Of a stretch of DNA of 6,146 nucleotides, positions 1 through 4,755 are shown piece after piece. The notes beneath the pieces were generated by a model. That model was not told the DNA's origin, ran no database searches, and was given only the letters and a program-made list of their open reading frames with translations. Positions within the stretch are counted from its first letter, which is position 1. Every line of letters begins with the position of its first letter. The stretch comes from JASLCR01 sp046462475 (GTDB lineage: Bacteria > Patescibacteriota > Saccharimonadia > Saccharimonadales > Saccharimonadaceae): positions 1 through 6,146 of the forward strand of contig JBKGVB010000028.1 in assembly GCA_046462475.1 (NCBI GenBank). Reading direction: 5' to 3'. Position numbers and translations under genes: made by a program.

Positions 1-2
1 AA

Positions 3-1016
3 TTATTCGCCAATATTCTTTGCGACGTCAGCACACAGCTCGACAAGGCGGTTTGAATAGCCCCACTCGTTGTCGTACCAGACACATACTTTGACGAGGT
101 TACCGTCGACGACACGTGTCAGCGCAAGGTCCACAGTACCCGAATGGCTATTGCCGATGTAGTCGCGTGAAACGAGTGGTTCGTCTGAAACACCTAGAAT
201 ACCCTGATAAAACGGCTGCGATGCGGCCTTTTTGAATACTTCATTCAATTCCTCTACCGTGACATCTCGAGAAAGGAGTGCCGTGACATCGGAGATAGAG
301 ACTACCGGTGTCGGCACGCGCATTGAAAGACCATCAAATTTACCCTTGAGACCAGGTAGCGCTAGTGTTACCGCCGTTGCAGCTCCAGTGCTTGTAGGTA
401 CGATATTTTCGGCAGCATTTCGGCCTTCGCGAAGATCTTTACTTGGTGCATCCTGAAGCTTCTGGCTAGCAGTGTAGCTGTGAACCGTAGTCATGAGGGA
501 CTTTTCGACACCAAATTCGGCATCAAGAATTGCCATGACAACCGCAAGACTATTTGTCGTACAGCTGGCATTTGAGACCACTTCAGTTGACCCTTTAATC
601 TTGTCATCGTTTGCCCCGAGTACGAGAGTATCAACACCTTCTGACTTTGTTGGACCGGAGATGACAACACGTTTTGCACCTGCCTCAACGTGCTTCGATG
701 CACCCTCTTTATCCGTAAAGAATCCTGTTGACTCAATAACAAGGTCGACACCCATAGTGCCCCATGGCAACGTAGCTGGGTCACGTTCAGCAAGCACCTT
801 AATCTTCTTACCGTCAACAATCAGACCATCATCATCAAAGCTAACTTCTTTGTCGTATGTACCGTAATTGCTATCGTGCTTTAGAAGGTATGCTAGTGTC
901 TTATTGTCCGTAAGATCATTAATAGCGACGATCTCGAGGTCGCTACGTTCAAACGCTATCTTAAATGCGTTGCGACCAATTCGCCCAAAGCCGTTAATTG
1001 CGATTTTTGTTGCCAT
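3..1016 (-). CDS. gap: Type I glyceraldehyde-3-phosphate dehydrogenase (complete)
   Basis: Cytosolic glycolytic enzyme that oxidises glyceraldehyde 3-phosphate with NAD and phosphate to 1,3-bisphosphoglycerate. The 337-residue product has the usual family length. The N-terminal Rossmann fold carries NGFGRIG at residues 8-14, and NDL at 33-35 is the acidic position that binds the NAD adenosine ribose, favouring NAD over NADP. The catalytic signature SNASCTTNS places the nucleophilic Cys at 152, and the partner His is at 179 in TTVHSYT. The C-terminus has the conserved WYDNEWGYSNR segment (313-323). The start is fixed by the canonical MATKIAINGFGRIG beginning. An AAGGAG (1030-1035) lies 13 bases upstream of ATG, further than usual, and a TATAAT (1063-1068) gives a leader of about 40 bases. 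Upstream on the same strand is a micro-gene with its own terminator, so gap is probably transcribed from its own promoter plus any readthrough. The family assignment is secure. Confidence 0.98.
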   Translation of the reverse strand: MATKIAINGFGRIGRNAFKIAFERSDLEIVAINDLTDNKTLAYLLKHDSNYGTYDKEVSFDDDGLIVDGKKIKVLAERDPATLPWGTMGVDLVIESTGFFTDKEGASKHVEAGAKRVVISGPTKSEGVDTLVLGANDDKIKGSTEVVSNASCTTNSLAVVMAILDAEFGVEKSLMTTVHSYTASQKLQDAPSKDLREGRNAAENIVPTSTGAATAVTLALPGLKGKFDGLSMRVPTPVVSISDVTALLSRDVTVEELNEVFKKAASQPFYQGILGVSDEPLVSRDYIGNSHSGTVDLALTRVVDGNLVKVCVWYDNEWGYSNRLVELCADVAKNIGE

Positions 1017-1062
1017 AGTTTCTAACCCACTCCTTATGTATTGGTTATGCTTGATGCTACCG

Positions 1063-1068
1063 ATTATA
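1063..1068 (-). promoter_or_regulatory. Probable -10 box of gap
   Basis: On the minus strand this reads TATAAT, a perfect sigma-70 -10 hexamer, with a predicted start near 1056. The position 17 bases upstream reads TTACTT, a poor -35, and falls inside the T-rich tail of the preceding terminator. The promoter and the upstream terminator are therefore nested. This is predicted from sequence only. Confidence 0.55.
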
Positions 1069-1081
1069 TAGTAAAAGCTTC

Positions 1082-1133
1082 AAAAAAGTAAAAGGGCGGG
1101 TGACGCATAGCCGTGAGGCCAGCGTCACCCGCC
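1082..1133 (-). terminator. Intrinsic terminator after the minus-strand micro-ORF
   Basis: A perfect 12-bp GC-rich inverted repeat (1095-1106 with 1122-1133) encloses a 15-base loop, which can itself form a further 3-bp stem closed by four bases. On the minus strand it is followed by CTTTTACTTTTTTG, a good T-tract. It begins 13 bases after the stop codon of the 25-codon ORF and lies upstream of the gap promoter. There is no T-tract on the plus-strand side, so it works in the minus direction. Confidence 0.88.
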
Positions 1134-1146
1134 ATGATGGATGGGG

Positions 1147-1224
1147 TCAGATCCCGCCGCCGTTGGTCAAGTTGTCCTGACCGTTGAAGTCCACGTCCTT
1201 CACCGACACGTCGAAAGCGTACAT
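1147..1224 (-). CDS. 25-residue micro-ORF with perfect Shine-Dalgarno (unknown function)
   Basis: A short ORF (ATG at 1224, TGA ending at 1147) encoding 25 residues. It begins MYAFDVSVKDVDF and ends in a glycine-rich NGGGI. It is acidic (five Asp, one Lys), has no Cys, no hydrophobic stretch long enough for a membrane segment and no signal peptide. I do not recognise the family. Support for translation comes from its surroundings: AGGAGGTGA six bases or so before ATG, a TATAAT -10 upstream, and an intrinsic terminator directly after the stop, making a self-contained unit of about 165 bases. By hand count it is about 56% GC, which appears higher than the neighbouring genes. Possible roles are a small protein, a leader peptide acting on readthrough into gap, or a peptide precursor, although no modification enzyme is present in the window. 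The expression signals are convincing; the function is unknown. Confidence 0.62.
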   Translation of the reverse strand: MYAFDVSVKDVDFNGQDNLTNGGGI

Positions 1225-1229
1225 AATTG

Positions 1230-1238
1230 TCACCTCCT
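1230..1238 (-). promoter_or_regulatory. Perfect Shine-Dalgarno of the 25-codon ORF
   Basis: Reads AGGAGGTGA on the minus strand, complementary over all nine bases to the usual 16S rRNA 3' end. It lies about six bases before ATG at 1224. It is the strongest ribosome binding site in the window and the main reason to call so short an ORF. Confidence 0.85.
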
Positions 1239-1253
1239 CTCATCCGTATCGTG

Positions 1254-1259
1254 ATTATA
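1254..1259 (-). promoter_or_regulatory. -10 box for the 25-codon ORF
   Basis: TATAAT on the minus strand, with a predicted start near 1247 and a leader of about 23 bases that includes the strong Shine-Dalgarno. The 17-base-upstream position (AACAAA) is a poor -35. Confidence 0.55.
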
Positions 1260-1278
1260 CAATATATTTGCTCCCCTT

Positions 1279-1287
1279 TGTTATAGA
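1279..1287 (+). promoter_or_regulatory. Possible extended -10 for the 36-codon ORF
   Basis: TGTTATAGA fits TGnTATAnn, an extended -10 with an imperfect hexamer. The predicted start is near 1294, just before the leader hairpin. An alternative pairing is TTGCTC (1268-1273) with TACGAT (1291-1296) at 17-base spacing. The sequence does not decide between them. Confidence 0.4.
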
Positions 1288-1300
1288 TGATACGATTGTC

Positions 1301-1327
1301 CTACTTGACGGAAGGTCTGTTGAGTAG
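1301..1327 (+). other. 5'-leader stem-loop of the 36-codon ORF
   Basis: Bases 1301-1311 pair with 1317-1327 over 11 positions, three of them G-U, around a five-base AAGGT loop. It begins a few bases after the predicted start of transcription and ends directly before the AGAGGAAG ribosome binding site. It could protect the 5' end of the mRNA or hold the ribosome binding region open. Alternatively it is the first helix of a structured small RNA. Confidence 0.55.
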
Positions 1328-1337
1328 AGAGGAAGCC

Positions 1338-1448
1338 ATGGGAACGGTGAGCAGACTGCTCTTCCTGGCTCGGTGGGTTGGCGGAAACCTCGTTGATGCC
1401 TTCACGGACTGGTTCGATGGCAGCAGCCATATCGACAGCTCCCGCTGA
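1338..1448 (+). CDS. 36-residue amphipathic micro-ORF (unknown function)
   Basis: A short ORF (ATG at 1338, TGA ending at 1448) encoding 36 residues. Residues 4-26 start VSRLLFLARWVGG and continue to DWF, with hydrophobic residues at roughly three-to-four spacing (L7/L8, W13/V14, L18, F22, W25/F26), fitting an amphipathic helix. The tail is polar and Ser-rich. There is no Cys and no typical signal peptide. AGAGGAAG lies two bases before ATG (GGAAG-CC-ATG), a close but usable site. An 11-bp leader hairpin precedes it and an intrinsic terminator begins nine bases after the stop. GC is about 59% by hand count. The transcript (about 1294-1496) is also rich in internal hairpins, for example ATGGC-AGCA-GCCAT and GAGCAG-A-CTGCTC, so a structured regulatory RNA, with or without translation, is a real alternative. 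I do not recognise the family. Confidence 0.5.
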   Translation: MGTVSRLLFLARWVGGNLVDAFTDWFDGSSHIDSSR

Positions 1449-1457
1449 ACATCACAC

Positions 1458-1496
1458 AGCCCGGAGTCTTACCGTAAGACTCCGGGCTTTCCCTTT
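1458..1496 (+). terminator. Intrinsic terminator after the 36-codon ORF, upstream of rel
   Basis: A perfect 14-bp inverted repeat (1458-1471 with 1475-1488) has a three-base CCG loop and is followed by TTTCCCTTT. The hairpin is very stable, although the T-tract is interrupted by C. It separates the micro-gene from rel, whose -10 lies only about ten bases beyond the stem. Confidence 0.85.
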
Positions 1497-1504
1497 GCTA
1501 TACT
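1496..1504 (+). promoter_or_regulatory. Extended -10 for a probably leaderless rel mRNA
   Basis: TGCTATACT matches the extended -10 form TGnTATAAT with one mismatch. Its last base is seven bases before the A of the rel ATG, so the predicted first transcribed base is the start codon itself. No Shine-Dalgarno is present between the box and ATG, in agreement with leaderless translation. No convincing -35 is visible; that position falls in the terminator stem. Confidence 0.55.
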
Positions 1505-1510
1505 GGTAAG

Positions 1511-3025
1511 ATGAATAAGCGTGAGGTACTTGAGCGAGCGAACCCTCATTATACAGAGGATGATCTATTCGAGCTTGACCACGCTATCGACGTCGCTACA
1601 AAGGCTCACCTGGGTCAAAAACGGAAAAGTGGCGAGCCCTACATTACTCACCCGCTCTGTGTCGCAGGTATTCTGATCGAATGGGAAATGGATATCGACT
1701 CGGTCATCGCTGGCGTCCTGCACGATACTGTCGAAGATACTGACATGACACTTGAAACTATTGAGACTCTTTTCGGGGCTGACGTGGCATTTCTCGTCGA
1801 TGGAGTAACAAAAGTTTCCCAAGCGCGTAGCGGTATGCGTGATATCGGTAGCTACCTCCCTGCCACCAAAGATAATCTGACAAAACTTATGATTGCAATC
1901 GGCCAAGACGTACGTGTCTTGATTATCAAACTTGCCGATCGTTTACATAATATGCGCACCCTAGAGCACATGCCGCCCGCCAAGCAAAAGAAAATTGCTC
2001 GCGAGACTATGGAAGTCTTCGCTCCGCTCGCAGACCGACTAAATATGGGACGCGCTCGCGTGCAGCTCGAGGAGCTTAGTTTTCGTTTTCTGAATCCAAA
2101 AGAGTTCTCGAGTACAAAATCTCTCATGGACTCCCGTCTTAAGAGAAGTCAGAAAAAACTCGAAGGCGTAAAGCGTGAAATCACCAAAAAACTCAAAGAA
2201 GAGAAAATTGACTTCGAAATGGATGGTCGCATCAAAAGCGTTTATAGTCTTTACAAGAAGCTCGACCGCGTCGGGGGTGATATTGATAAAATTCATGATC
2301 TCATTGCTCTGCGCATTATCGTAAAAGATCTTGATACCTGCTATCTCGTCTTGGGAATTTTACATGAACTCAACACGCCTCTTTTTGATCGTATTAAAGA
2401 CTACGTTGCCAAGCCAAAGATGAATGGCTACCAAAGTCTTCACACCACCGTACAGACGAGCGCAGGCCAGATCGTCGAGTTTCAAGTGCGTACACGCCAG
2501 ATGCATGAATACGCCGAGCGCGGACTTGCCGCAAGCTTCCATTACAACGAGCAAAAATTGACCGATGCCTATAGAAAAGGACAGATCGCAGAGCTGCCAG
2601 AACACCTTGAGTGGATAAAAGACCTGCAGATTACCGCTGCAAAAACCGGCAAGAAAAAAGCGTTTGATGCCGAAAAATTCCGTATGAATTTATTTCATGA
2701 CCGTATCTTTGTCTACTCGCCAAAGGGTGATATTTACGACCTGCCACGCGGCGCATATGCACTCGACTTCGCCTATCGCATTCATTCAGATGTGGCCGCA
2801 CATGCCAGCGGATTCAAGGTAAACGGCGTCATGAAACCATTTAGCTATGTCCTGCAGCATGGAGACACGGTCGAAATCCTGACGAGCAAGACCGCCTCTC
2901 CAAAAGAGGGGTGGAAGGACTATATTATTACACCCCATGCTCGCGAAAAGCTTCGCTTGCAGCTCAGCCGCCAAAAGCGCGGCCTTCTTGAGACTGTCAC
3001 CGCAAAATTGCGCCGAAAGCGCTAA
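1511..3025 (+). CDS. rel: Short bifunctional Rel: (p)ppGpp hydrolase/synthetase, ending after TGS
   Basis: Cytosolic RelA/SpoT-family enzyme of the stringent response. The N-terminal HD hydrolase domain (about 20-180) keeps the metal-site residues: H47, the HDTVED motif (H71, D72, E75, D76) and D143 in LADRLHNMRT. The synthetase domain (about 235-345) shows GRIKSVYSLYKKL, D263 in IHDLIALR, NGYQSLHTTV and E323 in VEFQVRT. RIKD at 294-297 is the RXKD form typical of bifunctional Rel/SpoT rather than the ExDD form of monofunctional RelA. A TGS domain covers about 395-460. The protein then ends at residue 504 after a basic tail, where long Rel enzymes of about 730-750 residues continue through helical, zinc-finger/conserved-cysteine and ACT/RRM modules. 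The stop overlaps the NUDIX gene end, so nothing downstream encodes the missing part. There is no Shine-Dalgarno; a -10 lies six bases upstream. Both activities are predicted from intact motifs. Confidence 0.95.
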   Translation: MNKREVLERANPHYTEDDLFELDHAIDVATKAHLGQKRKSGEPYITHPLCVAGILIEWEMDIDSVIAGVLHDTVEDTDMTLETIETLFGADVAFLVDGVTKVSQARSGMRDIGSYLPATKDNLTKLMIAIGQDVRVLIIKLADRLHNMRTLEHMPPAKQKKIARETMEVFAPLADRLNMGRARVQLEELSFRFLNPKEFSSTKSLMDSRLKRSQKKLEGVKREITKKLKEEKIDFEMDGRIKSVYSLYKKLDRVGGDIDKIHDLIALRIIVKDLDTCYLVLGILHELNTPLFDRIKDYVAKPKMNGYQSLHTTVQTSAGQIVEFQVRTRQMHEYAERGLAASFHYNEQKLTDAYRKGQIAELPEHLEWIKDLQITAAKTGKKKAFDAEKFRMNLFHDRIFVYSPKGDIYDLPRGAYALDFAYRIHSDVAAHASGFKVNGVMKPFSYVLQHGDTVEILTSKTASPKEGWKDYIITPHAREKLRLQLSRQKRGLLETVTAKLRRKR

Positions 3026-3453
3026 ACCAATACACCAATTTCGTGGCAGTGCTGAAAAACAGTCGGATATGGCTCACGAATTTGGAGAGTCAGGACTTCT
3101 TCAGCCGTCAACCAATCGTATGATTCATGTTCCCAACTAAGTGTTACATCTGGTGTGCCATCGACCTCGATAAAATAAATCAGTCGGTTGATTGCAGCTC
3201 CATCCTTATCACTGACAAACGAGAACGCATGCACAAGCGTAAGCTCGGTAGAATTAACAATAATTCCCGCCTCTTCCTGAATCTCGCGCGCACAACCCTG
3301 CTCGGGTGTCTCGCCTATCTCAACGACGCCGCCTGGTAGGTCTGGCTTCTGGGAACGCTCAGGACGCTCCTCCCACTTACTACTTGTCAGAATAAGGTAC
3401 TTGCCGTCACTTTTCCTGCGAATTAGCGCCTTGCCGACGTTAAGCACCCGCAT
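3022..3453 (-). CDS. NUDIX hydrolase
   Basis: A 143-residue single-domain NUDIX protein, probably cytosolic. Family members hydrolyse a nucleoside diphosphate linked to another group, using Mg2+. The full Nudix box is present: G42, five residues, E48, seven residues, then REIQEEAGI at 56-64, matching GX5EX7REUXEEXGU. An LPGG sequence (39-42) leads into the box, and WEHESYDWLT later resembles the segment common in small MutT-like members. The substrate cannot be read from the sequence; oxidised or non-canonical (d)NTPs are possible. Its ATG shares one base with the ppa stop (TAATG) and it lacks a clear Shine-Dalgarno, so translation is probably coupled to ppa. Its 3' end overlaps that of rel by four bases on the opposite strand, leaving no room for a terminator between them. 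Confidence 0.93.
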   Translation of the reverse strand: MRVLNVGKALIRRKSDGKYLILTSSKWEERPERSQKPDLPGGVVEIGETPEQGCAREIQEEAGIIVNSTELTLVHAFSFVSDKDGAAINRLIYFIEVDGTPDVTLSWEHESYDWLTAEEVLTLQIREPYPTVFQHCHEIGVLV

Positions 3454-3977
3454 TACTTATTATTCCAGCGCTCAATACATTCGTTGATAACTTTTTTTGC
3501 TTCTTCTACGTCTCCCCAGCCTTTTACAATAGTACTGCCTGGCTTTTTGAGATCCTTATAGTGTGTGAAGTGATGCTCGAGCTGCTTCACAAGCTGTGGG
3601 ATATCTTCAAGTGAAGTGATGCGGTCGTCATCGCGGTTGTCAGCTGGGACAACTACAATCTTGTCGTCGACTTCACCGTCGTCTTCAAATTTCATCACGC
3701 CAATGATTTTCGCCTCGAGCCACACGCCAGTCGCCAGTGGCTCTGGACAAATAATCAGAGTATCGAGCTCATCACCATCTTCGTCGAGAGTCTGCGGAAT
3801 GAATCCGTAATTGCATGGCTTTGCAAAAATAGCTGGCTCAACACGGTCAAGCGTGAATGCCGCACGGTCGCGATCCCATTCGACTTTTAAGCGTGAACCT
3901 TCAGGAATTTCTACTACTGTATTTACAAGACCGTCGTTTATATTTCCAGGCGTCAGCACTTGGTTAAAATCTGCCAT
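3453..3977 (-). CDS. ppa: Family I inorganic pyrophosphatase
   Basis: A soluble Mg2+-dependent enzyme that hydrolyses pyrophosphate to two phosphates and so drives nucleotide, tRNA-charging and polymer synthesis reactions. At 174 residues it is close to the E. coli enzyme (about 176). The family signature DGDELDT is at 67-73 with metal-binding D67, D69 and D72. Other active-site positions are in register with E. coli at an offset of two: K31, E33, R45, Y57, D99, D104 and K106. HYKDLK (139-144) supplies the later Tyr/Lys pair. ATG at 3977 is supported by AAAGGAG six bases upstream. It is the first gene of a two-gene unit with the overlapping NUDIX gene, consistent with clearing pyrophosphate and abnormal nucleotides together. 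Confidence 0.97.
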   Translation of the reverse strand: MADFNQVLTPGNINDGLVNTVVEIPEGSRLKVEWDRDRAAFTLDRVEPAIFAKPCNYGFIPQTLDEDGDELDTLIICPEPLATGVWLEAKIIGVMKFEDDGEVDDKIVVVPADNRDDDRITSLEDIPQLVKQLEHHFTHYKDLKKPGSTIVKGWGDVEEAKKVINECIERWNNK

Positions 3978-3983
3978 TTATTT

Positions 3984-4012
3984 CTCCTTTTCTTACTATG
4001 TATATTGTAGCA
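3984..4012 (-). promoter_or_regulatory. ppa promoter and Shine-Dalgarno
   Basis: On the minus strand TGCTACAAT (4004-4012) is an extended -10 with one hexamer mismatch, with a predicted start near 3997. The short leader carries AAAGGAG (3984-3990) six bases before the ppa ATG. No clear -35 is visible. Unlike rel and the GDPD gene, ppa has a normal short leader and ribosome binding site. Confidence 0.6.
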
Positions 4013-4019
4013 AATCGTT

Positions 4020-4025
4020 TACAAT
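4020..4025 (+). promoter_or_regulatory. -10 box for the GDPD gene, near-leaderless
   Basis: TACAAT ends nine bases before the ATG at 4035, placing the predicted start about three bases upstream of the start codon. There is no Shine-Dalgarno in that space. The box is an exact inverted copy of the ppa -10 hexamer ten bases to its left. Confidence 0.5.
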
Positions 4026-4034
4026 CAGACACAT

Positions 4035-4733
4035 ATGTTGATTATCGGTCATCGCGGAGCTGCTGGCTTGGCACCGGAGAATACAATCGCAGCTTTTGAA
4101 AAAGGTGTGGCCGTGGGTGCTGACATGCTTGAGTTTGATGTCCAGCTTACACGTGATGGCGTGCTTGTCGTTATCCACGATTCAACGCTTTTGCGCACTC
4201 ATAGCAAACGCACCCGCATACGCTGGAGTACTCACAAAAGCCTCAATGAAGCAACCGCCCATGGACATAAAATCGCCACGCTCGAAGAAGTGCTCGACAT
4301 GTTCTTTGGCAAAATATTACTCAATCTTGAAGTGAAAAGTCGAGGTGCCGGAAAAGCCGCGGCAAAACTTATTCAGGAAAAGTATATCAAACAAGACAGC
4401 GACTGGGAGAATATACTTTTTTCATCTTTTAAGGCACTCGAACTTGTCAGTATCCGCCGGTCAGCACCAAAAGCAGAGCTTGCAATGCTCCACGATCGCA
4501 ATCCTTTTAGTTTCATGGCGTATGAACGACGACTTCGTTTCACTGCAGTCGGATTCCATAGACTAAGGGTTAATCCTCTCTCGCTGCAGGTCGCCAAACA
4601 ACTCGGCATATTTACGTATGTCTATACCGTCAACCGACCCGATGCCGCCAAACGACTCGAGGCTGAAGGGCTTGATGGCATTGTCACTGACAACCCAGAC
4701 CAATTGCGAGAAGCTCTAGCGCGGCAAAAATGA
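4035..4733 (+). CDS. Glycerophosphodiester phosphodiesterase (GDPD family, cytosolic)
   Basis: A 232-residue TIM-barrel GDPD protein predicted to hydrolyse glycerophosphodiesters, the deacylation products of phospholipids, to glycerol 3-phosphate and an alcohol. The N-terminal signature IGHRG (4-8) with PENT (14-17) supplies H6, R7 and E15. EFDVQLTRDG (33-42) supplies the metal ligands E33 and D35, and VIHDST gives the second catalytic His at 48. LEVK (98-101) and the C-terminal YTVNRPD and GIVTDNP segments are also typical. There is no signal peptide, so it resembles the cytosolic UgpQ type rather than the periplasmic GlpQ type. The region after HDSTLLRT is rich in Arg, Lys and His (RIRWSTHK) and differs from the common family pattern. 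It diverges from ppa and precedes the PLD-like gene by 22 bases. The natural substrate is inferred. Confidence 0.93.
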   Translation: MLIIGHRGAAGLAPENTIAAFEKGVAVGADMLEFDVQLTRDGVLVVIHDSTLLRTHSKRTRIRWSTHKSLNEATAHGHKIATLEEVLDMFFGKILLNLEVKSRGAGKAAAKLIQEKYIKQDSDWENILFSSFKALELVSIRRSAPKAELAMLHDRNPFSFMAYERRLRFTAVGFHRLRVNPLSLQVAKQLGIFTYVYTVNRPDAAKRLEAEGLDGIVTDNPDQLREALARQK

Positions 4734-4748
4734 TACACTATCTATAGT
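4731..4748 (+). promoter_or_regulatory. Possible promoter for the PLD-like gene
   Basis: Two overlapping candidates lie in the short intergenic space. TGATACACT (4731-4739) is an extended -10 that begins in the GDPD stop codon and predicts a start near 4746. TATAGT (4743-4748) predicts a start at about 4755, directly before ATG. Neither has a clear -35 and no Shine-Dalgarno precedes the ATG. Cotranscription with the GDPD gene is equally possible. Confidence 0.35.
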
Positions 4749-4755
4749 AATTATT

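Larger units (their letters stand above)
1245..1294. repeat. Imperfect inverted repeat forming a divergent promoter region
   Basis: CGTATC (1245-1250) is mirrored by GATACG (1289-1294). The similarity extends inward: read outward in each direction, both arms have TTGT, an AT-rich -10-like box, a few bases, then GATACG. The predicted start sites of the two divergent micro-genes fall within or at the end of GATACG on each side. The arrangement could be two copies of one promoter type, or a dyad operator for a common regulator. The repeat is seen directly; the role is inferred. Confidence 0.5.

Noticed and set aside
493..867. 124-codon open frame on the plus strand inside gap
   Set aside because: Antisense to a secure GAPDH reading frame, with Ser/Thr/Arg-rich low-information sequence, no family resemblance and no ribosome site.
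1134..1189. Plus-strand ATGATG-start mini-frame near the minus-strand terminator
   Set aside because: Antisense to the better-supported 25-codon ORF and has no ribosome binding site.
1409..1425. GGTTCGAT resembling a tRNA T-loop
   Set aside because: The flanking bases do not form a five-base-pair T stem, and no acceptor, D or anticodon arm can be assembled around it.
1147..1448. RiPP or bacteriocin cluster around the two micro-ORFs
   Set aside because: No modification enzyme, peptidase, transporter or immunity gene is in the window; the neighbours are housekeeping genes.
1301..1460. Small SRP RNA (4.5S) because of GGAA and AGCA elements
   Set aside because: The conserved helix-8 pattern with CCGGAAGG and the paired AGCAG is not present in the right arrangement.
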